DNA of 64,000 bases, taken from Streptomyces sp. NL15-2K (GTDB taxonomy: Bacteria; Actinomycetota; Actinomycetes; Streptomycetales; Streptomycetaceae). Location: positions 7,421,501 to 7,485,500 of the forward strand of contig NZ_CP130630.1 of NCBI RefSeq assembly GCF_030551255.1. The letters run 5' to 3'. How positions within the stretch are numbered: the stretch's first letter is position 1; every line of letters starts with the position of its first letter. The notes below the pieces were generated by a model, which saw nothing but the letters and a program-made list of their open reading frames with translations, had not been told where the DNA came from and searched no databases. Position numbers and translations under genes: made by a program. Positions 41,073 through 49,961 of the stretch are shown piece by piece.

Positions 41073-42497
41073 ATGCCGACCAACACAGCGGTTGCGCGCG
41101 CCGGGACGTCGTCGCGCGGACTGCTCGCCGTTCTGCTGACCGGAGTGTTCATCGCGATCCTCGACGTCGCCATCGCCAACGTGGCGGCGCCGAGCATCGG
41201 CACCGACCTGGACGCCAGCGGCGCCGAGCTGCAGCTCGTCGTCGGCGGCTACATCATTGCCTACGCCGTGCTGCTGATCACCGGAGCGCGGCTCGGTGAC
41301 CTCGCCGGCCGCAGGAGGATGTTTCTCACCGGCGTCGCCGTCTTCACGGCGGCGTCGCTCGCCTGCGGCTTGGCATGGACGCCTGTGGCACTGATCGCCT
41401 TCCGGGTCGTGCAGGGTGCCGGGGCCGCATTGATGGTGCCGCAGGTGCTCAGCCTCATCCAGCTGAATTTCGCGGGCACCGCTCGGGCCAAGGCGCTCAG
41501 CGCCTACGCCACGGTGATCGCCGGCGGCGCGATCGTCGGCCAGATCGCCGGTGGTGTTCTGGTCAGTGCCGACATCTTCGGCAGCGATTGGCGGCCGGTG
41601 TTCCTGGTCAACGTGCCCGTCGGTCTGGTGCTGCTGATCGCCGGAGCGCGCACGCTACCGAAGACCCCCGGCAATCCGTCCCGCAAGCTCGACCTGCCGG
41701 GCCTGGCCGTGCTGTCCCTCGCCGTGATCGCGCTGGTGCTGCCGCTGGTCCTCGGGCCCGAGCTGGGCTGGCCCGCGTGGACGTGGGTGAGTCTGGTGTT
41801 GTGCGTGCTCTTCACGCTGGCCTTCGTCCTGGTCGAAGGCCGGTCGAGCCGGATCGGCGGTTCACCGCTGGTCCCTGGCGTGCTGCTGCGCGCGCCCGGC
41901 TTGGCCGCGGGCGCGCTGGCTCTGCTCGCCGCGACTGCGAACTACGGCGGCATCCTCTTCCTGACCGCGTTCTTCGTACAGAGTGGCCTGGGCCATGGCG
42001 CGCTGGTCGCAGGGCTGGTGTTCCTGCCCGCTGCGTGCGCCTTCGGCTTCGCCAGCCTGAACTGGGGCAAGCTGCCCGCGAGATGGCATCGTCTGCTGCC
42101 CTCGGCAGGTCTGTTGCTCACCATGCCGGCGCTGATCGGTCTCGCTCTCGCCATGGACGCCGGTCATCTCTCCGTCTGGATGGAGATCTGCCTCCTGCTC
42201 TTCGGCCTCGGCATGGGGACGGCGTTCAGCCCGCTGTTCGCCATCGCGCTCTGGAAAGTGCCACCAGCCAATGCGGCGGACGCCAGCGGCGTGATGTCCA
42301 CGGTGATGCAGCTCGGCCAGGTCATCGGCGTCGGGGTCTTCGGCTCGGTGCTCCTGAACCTCATGGACGCTCCGTCCGACGCGCCGCACGCCGGCTTCGT
42401 CACCGCGCTCCTGATGGCCGCCACAGGGGTGCTCGGAGCCCTGATCGCGCTGGGCCTGCCCCACGCGAACAACACCCCCGAGGGGTCGACCAGCTGA
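41073..42497 (+). CDS. MFS drug/metabolite exporter (DHA2, 14-TM)
   Basis: 474 residues, very hydrophobic, with about 14 membrane segments. Motif A-like GARLGDLAGRRRMF follows segment two, RVVQGAGAALMVPQ is the motif-B region, and the antiporter motif-C region lies in AGGAIVGQIAGGVL. This is the DHA2 drug:H+ antiporter family used by many Streptomyces clusters for product export and self-resistance. It starts ten bases after the upstream gene with GGGGA before the ATG, so it is in the same operon. The substrate is presumably the megasynthase product. Confidence 0.9.
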   Translation: MPTNTAVARAGTSSRGLLAVLLTGVFIAILDVAIANVAAPSIGTDLDASGAELQLVVGGYIIAYAVLLITGARLGDLAGRRRMFLTGVAVFTAASLACGLAWTPVALIAFRVVQGAGAALMVPQVLSLIQLNFAGTARAKALSAYATVIAGGAIVGQIAGGVLVSADIFGSDWRPVFLVNVPVGLVLLIAGARTLPKTPGNPSRKLDLPGLAVLSLAVIALVLPLVLGPELGWPAWTWVSLVLCVLFTLAFVLVEGRSSRIGGSPLVPGVLLRAPGLAAGALALLAATANYGGILFLTAFFVQSGLGHGALVAGLVFLPAACAFGFASLNWGKLPARWHRLLPSAGLLLTMPALIGLALAMDAGHLSVWMEICLLLFGLGMGTAFSPLFAIALWKVPPANAADASGVMSTVMQLGQVIGVGVFGSVLLNLMDAPSDAPHAGFVTALLMAATGVLGALIALGLPHANNTPEGSTS

Positions 42498-42548
42498 TCG
42501 CCCAGTCCGAGAATCAGAAGACATCAGTCGTCGTTGAGTGGGAGAAAC

Positions 42549-43757
42549 ATGTCAGGCTCTGTCATCGTCGGTGGAGTGCGCACGCCGATGGGCCGACTAC
42601 TGGGCTCGCTGAAGGACTTCTCCGGGGTCGACCTCGGATCCCTGGCGATCAAGGCGGCGCTCGAGCGCGTGGGCCTCGCGCCGGAGGCCGTGCAGTACGT
42701 GATCATGGGGCAGGCGCTGCAGGCCGGTCAGGGGCAGATCCCGTCGCGCCAGGCCGCAGTCCAGGCCGGCATCCCGATGAGTGTGCCGTCCCTGACCGTC
42801 AACAAGGTGTGTCTGTCGAGTCTGGACGCGATCGCCCTGGCCGACCAGCAGATCCGCCTGGGCGAGTTCGACATCGTGGTCGCGGGCGGCATGGAGTCGA
42901 TGACCAATGCCCCGCACGTTCTGCCCGGCTCCCGCTCCGGCACCAAGTACGGGCCGATCGAGATGGTGGACGTCACGGCGCACGACGGTCTCACCGACCC
43001 CTTCGACCAGGTCCTCATGGGTGCCCTGACCGACGTGCACAGCGCGAAGGCCGGCATCTCCCGCGAGGACCAGGACGCGTTCTCCGCGCGCTCGCACCGG
43101 CGCGCCGCCGCCGCCATCAGCAGCGGCCGCTTCGCCGAGGAGATCGTGCCGGTCGAGGTCCCGCAGCGCAAGGGCGATCCGGTCGTGGTCGACACCGACG
43201 AGGGCGTGCGGCCGGACACCACGGCCGAGCGACTGGCGAAGCTCCGCCCCGCGTTCGGCGCGGACGGCACCATCACCGCCGCTTCGGCCTCGCAGATCTC
43301 CGACGGCGCATGCGCGGTCGTCGTGATGAGCAAGGCCAAGGCCGAGGAGCTCGGCCTTGAGTGGCTGGCCGAGATCGGCGCCCACGGCAACGTGGCCGGT
43401 CCGGACAACTCCCTGCTGTCACAGCCGTCCAACGCGATCAGGCATGCGCTGGGCAAGGAGAACCTGTCGGTCGACGACCTGGACCTCATCGAGATCAACG
43501 AGGCGTTCGCGGCGGTCGGCCTGCACTCCGCGCGCGAACTCGGGCTCAGTGACGAGGACATCGAGGCGAAGGTCAACGTCAACGGCGGCGCGATCGCGCT
43601 GGGGCACCCGCTCGGCATGTCCGGTGCCCGCCTGGTGCTCACGCTCGCGCTCGAGCTCAGGCGCCGCGGTGGCGGCGTCGGTGCCGCGGCGCTGTGCGGT
43701 GGCGGCGGCCAGGGTTCCGGCCTGATCGTCCGCGTCCCGGAAGCGGTGGACGCATGA
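42549..43757 (+). CDS. Acetyl-CoA C-acetyltransferase (thiolase)
   Basis: 402 residues. The thiolase catalytic set is complete: nucleophile C88 in NKVCLSS, the NEAFA block, [10 protein letters not shown] carrying the catalytic His, and the C-terminal CGGGGQG cysteine. It condenses two acyl-CoAs or cleaves 3-ketoacyl-CoA. The ATG at 42549 (MSGSVIVGG) is preceded by GGGAG; an upstream TTG is less likely. In this locus it might supply or shunt acetoacetyl-CoA, or degrade an intermediate. Its stop overlaps the next start (ATGA), suggesting the two proteins are made together. Confidence 0.9.
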   Translation: MSGSVIVGGVRTPMGRLLGSLKDFSGVDLGSLAIKAALERVGLAPEAVQYVIMGQALQAGQGQIPSRQAAVQAGIPMSVPSLTVNKVCLSSLDAIALADQQIRLGEFDIVVAGGMESMTNAPHVLPGSRSGTKYGPIEMVDVTAHDGLTDPFDQVLMGALTDVHSAKAGISREDQDAFSARSHRRAAAAISSGRFAEEIVPVEVPQRKGDPVVVDTDEGVRPDTTAERLAKLRPAFGADGTITAASASQISDGACAVVVMSKAKAEELGLEWLAEIGAHGNVAGPDNSLLSQPSNAIRHALGKENLSVDDLDLIEINEAFAAVGLHSARELGLSDEDIEAKVNVNGGAIALGHPLGMSGARLVLTLALELRRRGGGVGAAALCGGGGQGSGLIVRVPEAVDA

Positions 43758-44605
43758 GCGCGCACCCGGCACGGCGGCTCTGGCACAGCCTGGAGACGCT
43801 CTACCAGCCGGCGCTGTCGGTGGCGCACACCCGGGCCGCCGGGAAGGAACTCGGCCTCCGGGGGTTCTGGATGACCTTGCTCGCCTTCCGCTCGTCTCCG
43901 CTCGGCGCGGTGGACGCCGCGACGGTGGTCGCTACGTTCGGCGGCTTCGCGCCGGAGATGGTGGGCAAGGCCATCCCCGCCGCGTGGGCGCTGGTACCGC
44001 CGGCGATGTGCATCGAGCGCCGGAACGCCCTTGCGGGCGAGCTGCTCCGGGAGGCCGGCGTCACCGACGAGATCGCCGGGCCACTGGTCGAGCGGCTGGC
44101 CGGACTGCCGTCGGCGCTCGAGACGACCGGACGCCCGCTCGGTGCCGCCAATGCCGCTCTTCCGCTCCCGGACGACCCGGTCGCGGCACTGTGGCAGCTC
44201 GCCAGCACGGTACGGGAACATCGCGGCGACGGGCATCTGGCCGCCTGGGTCGCCGCTGGCGTCACCGGGCTCCAGGCCCATCACATGCTCGTCGCCGACC
44301 TCGGCCAGCACGAGATGATGCGCGAGCTGCGGGGCTGGACACCGGAGGAGTGGTCCGAGGCGGCCGCGGCGCTGGTCGCCCGCGGCCTGCTGGACGCCGA
44401 TTCCGGTGCCCTCACCACCGCGGGCCGGGAACTGCGCGACAAGGTGGAGCAACAGACGGACGAGCTGTCCTGGTCAGGGGGCCTGTCCGTGCTGGGCGAG
44501 GAGGGCGTGGACAAGATCTGCGCGGAACTCGCCCCTCTGGCGAGTTCGGTCCGCGGCTCCGGCCTGGCGCCACTGTTCACCCTGCTCGCGGGCAGCGAGG
44601 TCTGA
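43754..44605 (+). CDS. SCO6745/SalK-like protein
   Basis: 283 residues. The start [39 protein letters not shown] and the [18 protein letters not shown] block match the SCO6745 family, to which SalK of the salinosporamide cluster belongs. The C-terminal part reads like a winged-helix ([38 protein letters not shown]). Its biochemical role is not established; I recall members in or next to natural product clusters. It is translationally coupled to the thiolase. Confidence 0.75.
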   Translation: MSAHPARRLWHSLETLYQPALSVAHTRAAGKELGLRGFWMTLLAFRSSPLGAVDAATVVATFGGFAPEMVGKAIPAAWALVPPAMCIERRNALAGELLREAGVTDEIAGPLVERLAGLPSALETTGRPLGAANAALPLPDDPVAALWQLASTVREHRGDGHLAAWVAAGVTGLQAHHMLVADLGQHEMMRELRGWTPEEWSEAAAALVARGLLDADSGALTTAGRELRDKVEQQTDELSWSGGLSVLGEEGVDKICAELAPLASSVRGSGLAPLFTLLAGSEV

Positions 44606-44804
44606 GGCACCGTTCCGGCCACGCCGTCCGCTCGCGCCGGTGGGGCGGGTAAGGCCTCAGTCCGCCGGATCTGCGCCGAGCACCCCGTCCCCGGGTACGC
44701 AGATCACCGCGTCCAGTGACGGGGCGGGCCCTCGCCCGTCCCGCGGACCGTTCACTCGCGACGGGGTGATGACATCGCCGTAACCGCGCACGGAGAGGCC
44801 GAAC

Positions 44805-46076
44805 TTGAGCGTTACTGACGTCACGACCACCGTACTGGGCGACATCGCCCTCATCCTGTTCGTGTCCACGCTGCTCGGCGGGCTGGCCAGACGCCTCGGC
44901 CAGCCCGCGGTCATCGGTCAGATCCTGACGGGGGTGATGCTCGGCCCGACCCTGCTGGGCCGGCTCCCGGGGAATCCGACCGCCCGGCTGTTCCCGCCGG
45001 AGGTCCTGCCGTATCTGTCCGTGCTTGCCCAGGTCGCCATCGTCACCTTCATGTTCGTGGTCGGCTACGAGCTCAATCTCCGGTCCATACGCGCGAGCGG
45101 CAGGGCGACGCTGTCGGTGGCGGCCGGGGCCCTGGTCGTCCCGATGATCCTGGGCGCGGGGGCGGTCCAGTTCCTGCCGTCCGCCTTCACCGCGGTGGGA
45201 GAACACGACGTGGGCTCGCGCTCCTTCGTGCTGTTCTTTGCCGTCACAGTGTCGATCACGGCTTTGCCTGTGCTGGCGGCGATCATCCGGAGCACCGGCA
45301 TCGCCGGGACGCGGGCCGGTGTGATCGCGCTGGCCGCCGCCGGTCTCATGGACATCGGTGCGTGGACCGCACTCGCCGTGGCGATGCCGGGCGATGCGCA
45401 CGGCCTGCCGGTCTGGCTGACCGTCCTGCTGACGCTCGCGCTCGTGCTCGGCGGCTTCCTGGTGGTACGCCCGCTGCTGCGTCGGTGGATCGACCGGCCC
45501 GACGGTCTGTTCACCTCTCAGCTGCCCCTGGCAATCTTCCTGGCGACGAGCTGCGCCTGGGCCACCTCCGAACTGGGGCTGCACGCGATCTTCGGCGGTT
45601 TCCTGGCCGGGCTGCTCATGCCGCGTCGCGACGGGGCGCCCGACGCCGACGTGCTGCGGGCGATGGAAGGAGCCACCGATCTGCTCCTGCCGCTGTTCTT
45701 CGTGGTGACCGGACTCTCCCTGAACATCGGCGCGCTCGACCGGAACAGCGTGCTCCTGCTCTGCCTGGTCCTGCTGATCTCGGTCGTCGGCAAACTGGTG
45801 CCCGGCTACCTGGTGAGCCGGCTCAACGGGCTGGAGCGGCGCGACTCGGCCACCGTCGCGGCGCTGCTGAACACTCGCGGGCTCACCGAGCTGATCGCTC
45901 TCAACGTCGGCCTGAGCGCCGGGATCATCCACGGCCGGCTCTTTACGGTTCTGGCGCTGATGGCCCTGATTACGACGGCCATGACCAGCCCACTGCTGAC
46001 ACTCCTCGGCAGGCCCCGGCATTCGGCGTCCGCCGCGGGTGAGGTGGTCCCTGCCGGCAGCCGTAAGGAAACCTGA
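44805..46076 (+). CDS. Cation:proton antiporter (CPA2/Kef-type)
   Basis: 423 residues with about 12 membrane segments. LARRLGQPAVIGQILTGVMLGPTLLG is the typical CPA2 N-terminal signature, and LNTRGLTELIALNVGL matches the conserved late helix. No cytoplasmic RCK/TrkA-N domain follows, so it is a Na+ or K+/H+ antiporter without nucleotide gating. Such genes appear at the edge of several Streptomyces polyketide clusters, sometimes tied to ion or ionophore balance. The TTG start has GGAGAGG upstream. It is the last intact gene of the island, about 200 bases after the SCO6745-like gene. Confidence 0.85.
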   Translation: MSVTDVTTTVLGDIALILFVSTLLGGLARRLGQPAVIGQILTGVMLGPTLLGRLPGNPTARLFPPEVLPYLSVLAQVAIVTFMFVVGYELNLRSIRASGRATLSVAAGALVVPMILGAGAVQFLPSAFTAVGEHDVGSRSFVLFFAVTVSITALPVLAAIIRSTGIAGTRAGVIALAAAGLMDIGAWTALAVAMPGDAHGLPVWLTVLLTLALVLGGFLVVRPLLRRWIDRPDGLFTSQLPLAIFLATSCAWATSELGLHAIFGGFLAGLLMPRRDGAPDADVLRAMEGATDLLLPLFFVVTGLSLNIGALDRNSVLLLCLVLLISVVGKLVPGYLVSRLNGLERRDSATVAALLNTRGLTELIALNVGLSAGIIHGRLFTVLALMALITTAMTSPLLTLLGRPRHSASAAGEVVPAGSRKET

Positions 46077-46193
46077 AGGAGCGCCCGGCCTCCCCGCCGC
46101 GACAGCATCGGCGGCCCGGGCACCACCCCGGAGCTTTCGCGGGCGGCCTGCTTGCACCTGCCCATGGCATCGGCGGAGAGCACCAGCAGCACC

Positions 46194-46700
46194 TCACTCG
46201 TGGACAGCACCGGGATGCGCGCCGTATAGAAGCCGTATAGAAGGCGCCACGTCCACCGTGGCGGCCCGGACCAGCTCCTCCAGCTGCCGCTTGCCGGCCA
46301 CCTGCCCGCACCGGCGCTCGACCGCCCGGTGCGCGTCGTCGTAGCAACCGCCAGCCGCCTCGATCACCGCCAGGCGGCGAAGACCAAGGCTGTGCCGGGT
46401 AAGTGGGAGCGCCAGGGCGTCATCTGCCGGGTAGATGTTCGGTTTCCCTAGAGCCCTGAAGGCCAGGCGGCGCACGGTGACCGGGCCCACCACCGTGGCC
46501 AGGGCCCGCCCGTGGCCCCGTTCGACGCGCGACCGCCAGGCCACCACCGCGGCGGCGGCATGGCCGGCCTCCTCCCGCAGGGCACGCAGGTCGAGGTGGT
46601 CCTGCAGCAACTGCCGCATCAGCTGTCGGCCGCGCTTGGTGAGCAGGTCTTCCAATTCCCGTATGACGCGTTCTACGGCCGTGGCGCCAACCGCATCCAG
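46194..46700 (-). pseudogene. ISKra4-type transposase N-terminal fragment
   Basis: About 165 residues on the minus strand. Blocks LLQDHLDLRALREE, RVERGHGRALATVVGPVTVRRLAFRA and LTRHSLGLRRLAVIEAAGG match the opening part of ISKra4 transposases. The fragment then stops, and the catalytic core is missing. At its upstream end it is joined in frame to the Walker B segment of an ABC ATPase, so the two relics form one hybrid reading frame. It marks the right edge of the biosynthetic island. Confidence 0.7.
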
Positions 46701-47182
46701 GGCGGAGGTGGGCTCGTCCAGCAGCAGCGCCTAGGGCCGATGGTGAGGGCCCGGGCCAGGCATACGCGTTGTGCTTCGCCGCCGGAAAGGCTCATGGTGG
46801 CGCGCGGGAGGTAGTGGGCGGGCAGGTGGACCCGCTCCAGCAGAGCCGCCGCGTGCGGCCGGTCCAGATCGGGGCGGCCGACGCGCAGGTCGTCCAGGAC
46901 GGTGTCGGTGAGCAGCACGGGCTGCTGGGCGACGAGGGTGACCCGGCGGCGGAGGGTGAGGACGTCCCAGTCGGGCAGCGGGCGGCCCTGGAAGGTCACG
47001 GTTCCACGGGCGGGTTCTTCGAGCCGGTTGAGTAGCCGAAGCAGGGTGGACTTGCCCGCGCCGCTGGGTCCGACCAGTGCGGTGCAGGCCGAGGCGGGGA
47101 TGCGACAGGTGATCTCGTCCAGCAGGGCCGCCCCGCCCCGTCGTACGGTGACCTGATCCAGGGTGAACGCGCTGTGTTCCAC
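46685..47182 (-). pseudogene. ABC transporter ATP-binding protein, frameshifted and truncated
   Basis: The GTG at 47182 has GGAGG nine bases upstream. The frame encodes a normal ATPase start with Walker A GPSGAGKST, the Q-loop (VAQQPVLLTD) and the signature LSGGEAQR. One base is then missing near 46732, and Walker B with the D-loop (ALLLDEPTSALD) is found in another frame. Immediately beyond, the sequence becomes the ISKra4 fragment, so the last third of the ATPase is lost. The small size and motif order recall FetA/YbbL-type ATPases. A perfect palindrome 30 bases upstream suggests it was once repressor-controlled. Confidence 0.8.
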
Positions 47183-47211
47183 ACGTGCCGACCTCCACCG
47201 TCTCAGTTGAC

Positions 47212-47227
47212 TGCAACCATGGTTGCA
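47212..47227. promoter_or_regulatory. Perfect 16-bp palindrome, candidate operator
   Basis: TGCAACCATGGTTGCA is a perfect palindrome lying 30-45 bases upstream of the ABC ATPase start. A near copy (TGCAACCAGGGTTACA, 49882-49897) precedes the chrB-like gene. A dimeric repressor site is likely; the repressor is not in the window. Confidence 0.5.
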
Positions 47228-47444
47228 CTGATTGGGGTGGGTGGTGGCCGCACGGTCAGTACACGTAGACGTCGACCAGCCGGGCCGTCGCGCCTGGCGG
47301 CCAGGGCTTGGCTGGACATGGCGCAGGCGGGCTGACGCCTCGTCGGGCTCCGGCGGTCCCCGCGGGCGTGACCCGGCGGCTACTCCGGCCGCCGCGTCCG
47401 GCGCCACTGACCGAACCGGACCAGGCATGAGGGGTGATCTGCGG

Positions 47445-48242
47445 TCACTGGTTCTGCCGTGCGTCGAAGTGGGCCGTGGCCAGGACGGAGCCGTCCGCGG
47501 CCAGCAGCCGGGCACCGGACACCGTGTCCGGGTCGACACGCGTGGGGGCTCCCCAGTAACCCCGGCCGGCGTCGTCGAGGGAGAACTCCCCGATGTGGAC
47601 CGACGTGCCGTCCGTGCGCTCCAGTCGGCAGCTGACCTCTCCGGCCTCCGGGTATACGCCGTGCGAGCCTGCGGCCTCGGACTCCTCGGCCCGGAAGCCG
47701 GATCCAGACCTGTCTCCGGCCTGGGAGTCGGATCCGGACCCGTCCCGGCCTAGGTGGACCGACATGTAGACCCAGCCCGGGGATCCGGTATAGGCGAAGA
47801 TCCGGCCCACCGGGCGCTGGTCGGGGGCCAGCAGAGACGCTGCGAGCAGGCCGTGTTCCGAGCCGGGGGGCCCCGAACTCCGCGAGGAGGGAGCCGACGC
47901 TCCCTCGATGGCCGTACCGACGGCCCAGCCACCGAAGCCGAACCCGAGGGCGGTCGCGGCGGCGGCCGCGACCGCCACGCCGGCCCGTGGTCGCCGCCGT
48001 CGCGCCGGCCGGTTCAGGCCCAGCTTGTCCGTCACCCGTGTCTCGAAGCCGGCGGGCGGCTCGCTGCCCGGCACGAGAGAGAGCAGACCGTCTGCGACGA
48101 GCGTCAGCTGCTCGACGTGCTCCCGGCAGGTGTGGCAGCCGTCCAGGTGAGCGATGGCCTCGGCGCGCTCCTGACCGGGGAGGATGCCCAGTGCCAGCTC
48201 GTCGGCGACGGCCCTCAGCCACTCGCAGTCCCTGTCAGTCAT
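47445..48242 (-). CDS. Zinc-binding anti-sigma factor
   Basis: 265 residues. The N-terminal zinc anti-sigma module has H-x3-C-x2-C (H32, C36, C39) after an LALGILPGQERAEAIAHL helix. One membrane segment lies at about 87-107, followed by an extracytoplasmic domain (about 130-265) of the RskA-like sort. It should hold the adjacent ECF sigma factor inactive until an envelope or redox signal triggers release or proteolysis. Its ATG overlaps the sigma stop by eight bases (ATGACTGA), the usual coupling. A Ser/Gly/Asp-rich loop at about 170-185 is unusual. Confidence 0.9.
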   Translation of the reverse strand: MTDRDCEWLRAVADELALGILPGQERAEAIAHLDGCHTCREHVEQLTLVADGLLSLVPGSEPPAGFETRVTDKLGLNRPARRRRPRAGVAVAAAAATALGFGFGGWAVGTAIEGASAPSSRSSGPPGSEHGLLAASLLAPDQRPVGRIFAYTGSPGWVYMSVHLGRDGSGSDSQAGDRSGSGFRAEESEAAGSHGVYPEAGEVSCRLERTDGTSVHIGEFSLDDAGRGYWGAPTRVDPDTVSGARLLAADGSVLATAHFDARQNQ

Positions 48243-48873
48243 GATCGGCTCGCTCGGGTCCCAGAACCGTCCGCAGTTTCCCCATCGCCGTCCTGATCCG
48301 TGTCTTCGCCGTGCCCAGGGGGATCCCTTCGAACTCGGAGATCTGCCGTGCGGTCATCCCGTAGATCCCGGCCATCACGACGGCACGCGCCTGCTCGCGC
48401 GGTAGGCCCGCCACCGCGGCCCGTATCCGGGATGCCGCCTCATCGGCCAGTGCGCACTGTTCGGGCGTCCGGGTCACGATGCCGAGCAGTGCGTCGAGGT
48501 CCTCGGGGGAGACCGGGGTCGCCTTGCGCGCGCGGACGGCGTCGATCGCCAGGTTGTGCGTGATGGTCCCCAGCCAGGTCTTCACCGATCCACGTCGGGA
48601 GTCGTAGACCTGCGCATGACGCCAGGCCCGTTCGAAGGTCTGCTGGGCGATGTCCTCGGCGAGCTGGGGGTCGTCGACGACAGCGACGGCGATACCGAAG
48701 ACCATGCGCTGGAACCGGCGGACGAACGCGAGGGCGATCTCCGGGGCGCCGGTCGCCATTCCCGCCAGCAGTGCCTCGTCCGAGAGCCGCCCGAGCGGTG
48801 GGCCCAGTCTCCGCATACCAGTGGATACGGCGGACCGCGTCGAGCGGATTCCCCCGGTTCCACGCGGGATCAC
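48235..48873 (-). CDS. ECF RNA polymerase sigma factor
   Basis: 212 residues from a GTG with GGGAG eight bases upstream. Region 2 contains FVRRFQRMVFGIAVAVV, DPQLAEDIAQQTFERAW and the -10-binding helix RRGSVKTWLGTITHNLAIDAVRARK. Region 4 has LPREQARAVVMAGIYGMTARQISEFEGIPLGTAKTRIRTAM, the -35 helix-turn-helix. This order resembles the SigK/RskA group. It forms a module with the overlapping zinc anti-sigma gene and diverges from a cupredoxin lipoprotein gene that may be its target. Confidence 0.92.
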   Translation of the reverse strand: MIPRGTGGIRSTRSAVSTGMRRLGPPLGRLSDEALLAGMATGAPEIALAFVRRFQRMVFGIAVAVVDDPQLAEDIAQQTFERAWRHAQVYDSRRGSVKTWLGTITHNLAIDAVRARKATPVSPEDLDALLGIVTRTPEQCALADEAASRIRAAVAGLPREQARAVVMAGIYGMTARQISEFEGIPLGTAKTRIRTAMGKLRTVLGPERADHD

Positions 48874-48972
48874 GCCCTCATTCTCCCGCCTTTTCTCCTG
48901 CCTGCCGGAAATCCTCTGGCGCGGTCCGCCCGTACCGCTGGTCAGGAACGATTTCTCACGGAGGGCCGAGAC

Positions 48973-49488
48973 ATGGCGACGACGCTCAGGACGTTCGTGC
49001 GCAGGAACATCGGGCCCGGGCTGGCCGCCGGAGCGGTGGCGGGCATCCTCGTGGCGTGCGGAGGCGGAAACGACAACGGTGGCGGGTCGACATCGTCGCC
49101 CCCGAAACGGAGCGGCGAGCCGGGAACCACCCAGGTGGACGTGAAGATGACCGACTTCAAGATGGAGCTGTCCAAGACGACGCTCAAGGCGGGCGACTAC
49201 ACCTTCGTCGCCAAGAACGACGGCCGGCACGATCATGCCCTGGAGATCGAGGGATCCGGAACGGAAGAGAAGACGAGGACGCTGGAACCCGGAGAGTCGG
49301 CGAACCTCACCATCACGCTGAAGGACGGCACGTACGAGGTCTACTGCCCTGTCGGCAACCACAAGGACCTGGGCATGAAGACCGAGCTCACCGTGGGTGG
49401 CACCGCCTCACCGAGTGGCGGCACCAACACAACCGACGGCAATGGCTACGGTCAGAACGCCCCACCGTCCTCACCGACGGTGACCTGA
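48973..49488 (+). CDS. Cupredoxin-domain lipoprotein
   Basis: 171 residues. A basic start and hydrophobic core end in the lipobox L-V-A-C, so it should be lipid-anchored outside the membrane. After a Ser/Gly/Pro linker comes a plastocyanin-like domain with a complete type I copper site: H86 or H88 (GRHDHA) and C125, H130, M135 (YCPVGNHKDLGM). It could shuttle electrons or hold copper. The last 30 residues are a Ser/Thr/Gly/Asn tail. It diverges from the ECF sigma gene, with 99 bases between, and may be controlled by it. Confidence 0.88.
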   Translation: MATTLRTFVRRNIGPGLAAGAVAGILVACGGGNDNGGGSTSSPPKRSGEPGTTQVDVKMTDFKMELSKTTLKAGDYTFVAKNDGRHDHALEIEGSGTEEKTRTLEPGESANLTITLKDGTYEVYCPVGNHKDLGMKTELTVGGTASPSGGTNTTDGNGYGQNAPPSSPTVT

Positions 49489-49499
49489 CCCTGGATCCG

Positions 49500-49865
49500 G
49501 CCACCTGGACCGTTGGAGCGCGTGGTGACCAACCTCCTCCACAACGCCCAGCACCACGGCCGGGGCCCATCGGTCTGACCGCCCGCCATGCCGACGGGCA
49601 GCTCCGCATCGAGGTACGCGAACCACGGCCGCGGCCTCCCGCCCGACTTCCTCACCGCGCCTTCGACCGCTTCCCCCAGGCCGACCGTGCCCGCATCGCC
49701 ATCGCCATCGCCACCGCCACCGCCACCGGCCTCGGCCTGGCCGTCGCCGCCGCCATCGCCCGCTCCTGCGGCGGCGACTGCGGCGCCGCAAACCACCCCG
49801 ACGGTTGCGCCGTGGTCTGGATCACGCTTCCCTCGGCTTCCCGACCGCGCACCCCACCCGATTGA
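49500..49865 (+). pseudogene. Histidine kinase ATPase-domain relic with hexanucleotide expansion
   Basis: Across shifting frames the plus strand still spells the end of a sensor kinase: N box (LERVVTNLLHNAQHHG), a strand IGLTARHADGQLRIEV, a disrupted G1 box, FDRFPQADRA and the G2 box with TGLGLAVAAAIARSCGG. At 49697-49730 a run of GCCATC and GCCACC units has expanded between the F and G2 boxes. The dimerisation helix and membrane part are missing. It is a clear relic with no neighbouring response regulator. Confidence 0.7.
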
Positions 49866-49881
49866 GGTGACCGCAGGTCCA

Positions 49882-49897
49882 TGCAACCAGGGTTACA
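49882..49897. promoter_or_regulatory. Near-palindrome upstream of the chrB-like gene
   Basis: TGCAACCAGGGTTACA, 65 bases before the start at 49962, resembles the perfect palindrome at 47212-47227. It may be the operator of the chromate-resistance genes. Confidence 0.4.
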
Positions 49898-49961
49898 TCG
49901 ACCGTCGAGGCGGAGAGGCAGATGCACCGCACACCAAGTCCCGTATGCACCGGGTCGCCCG

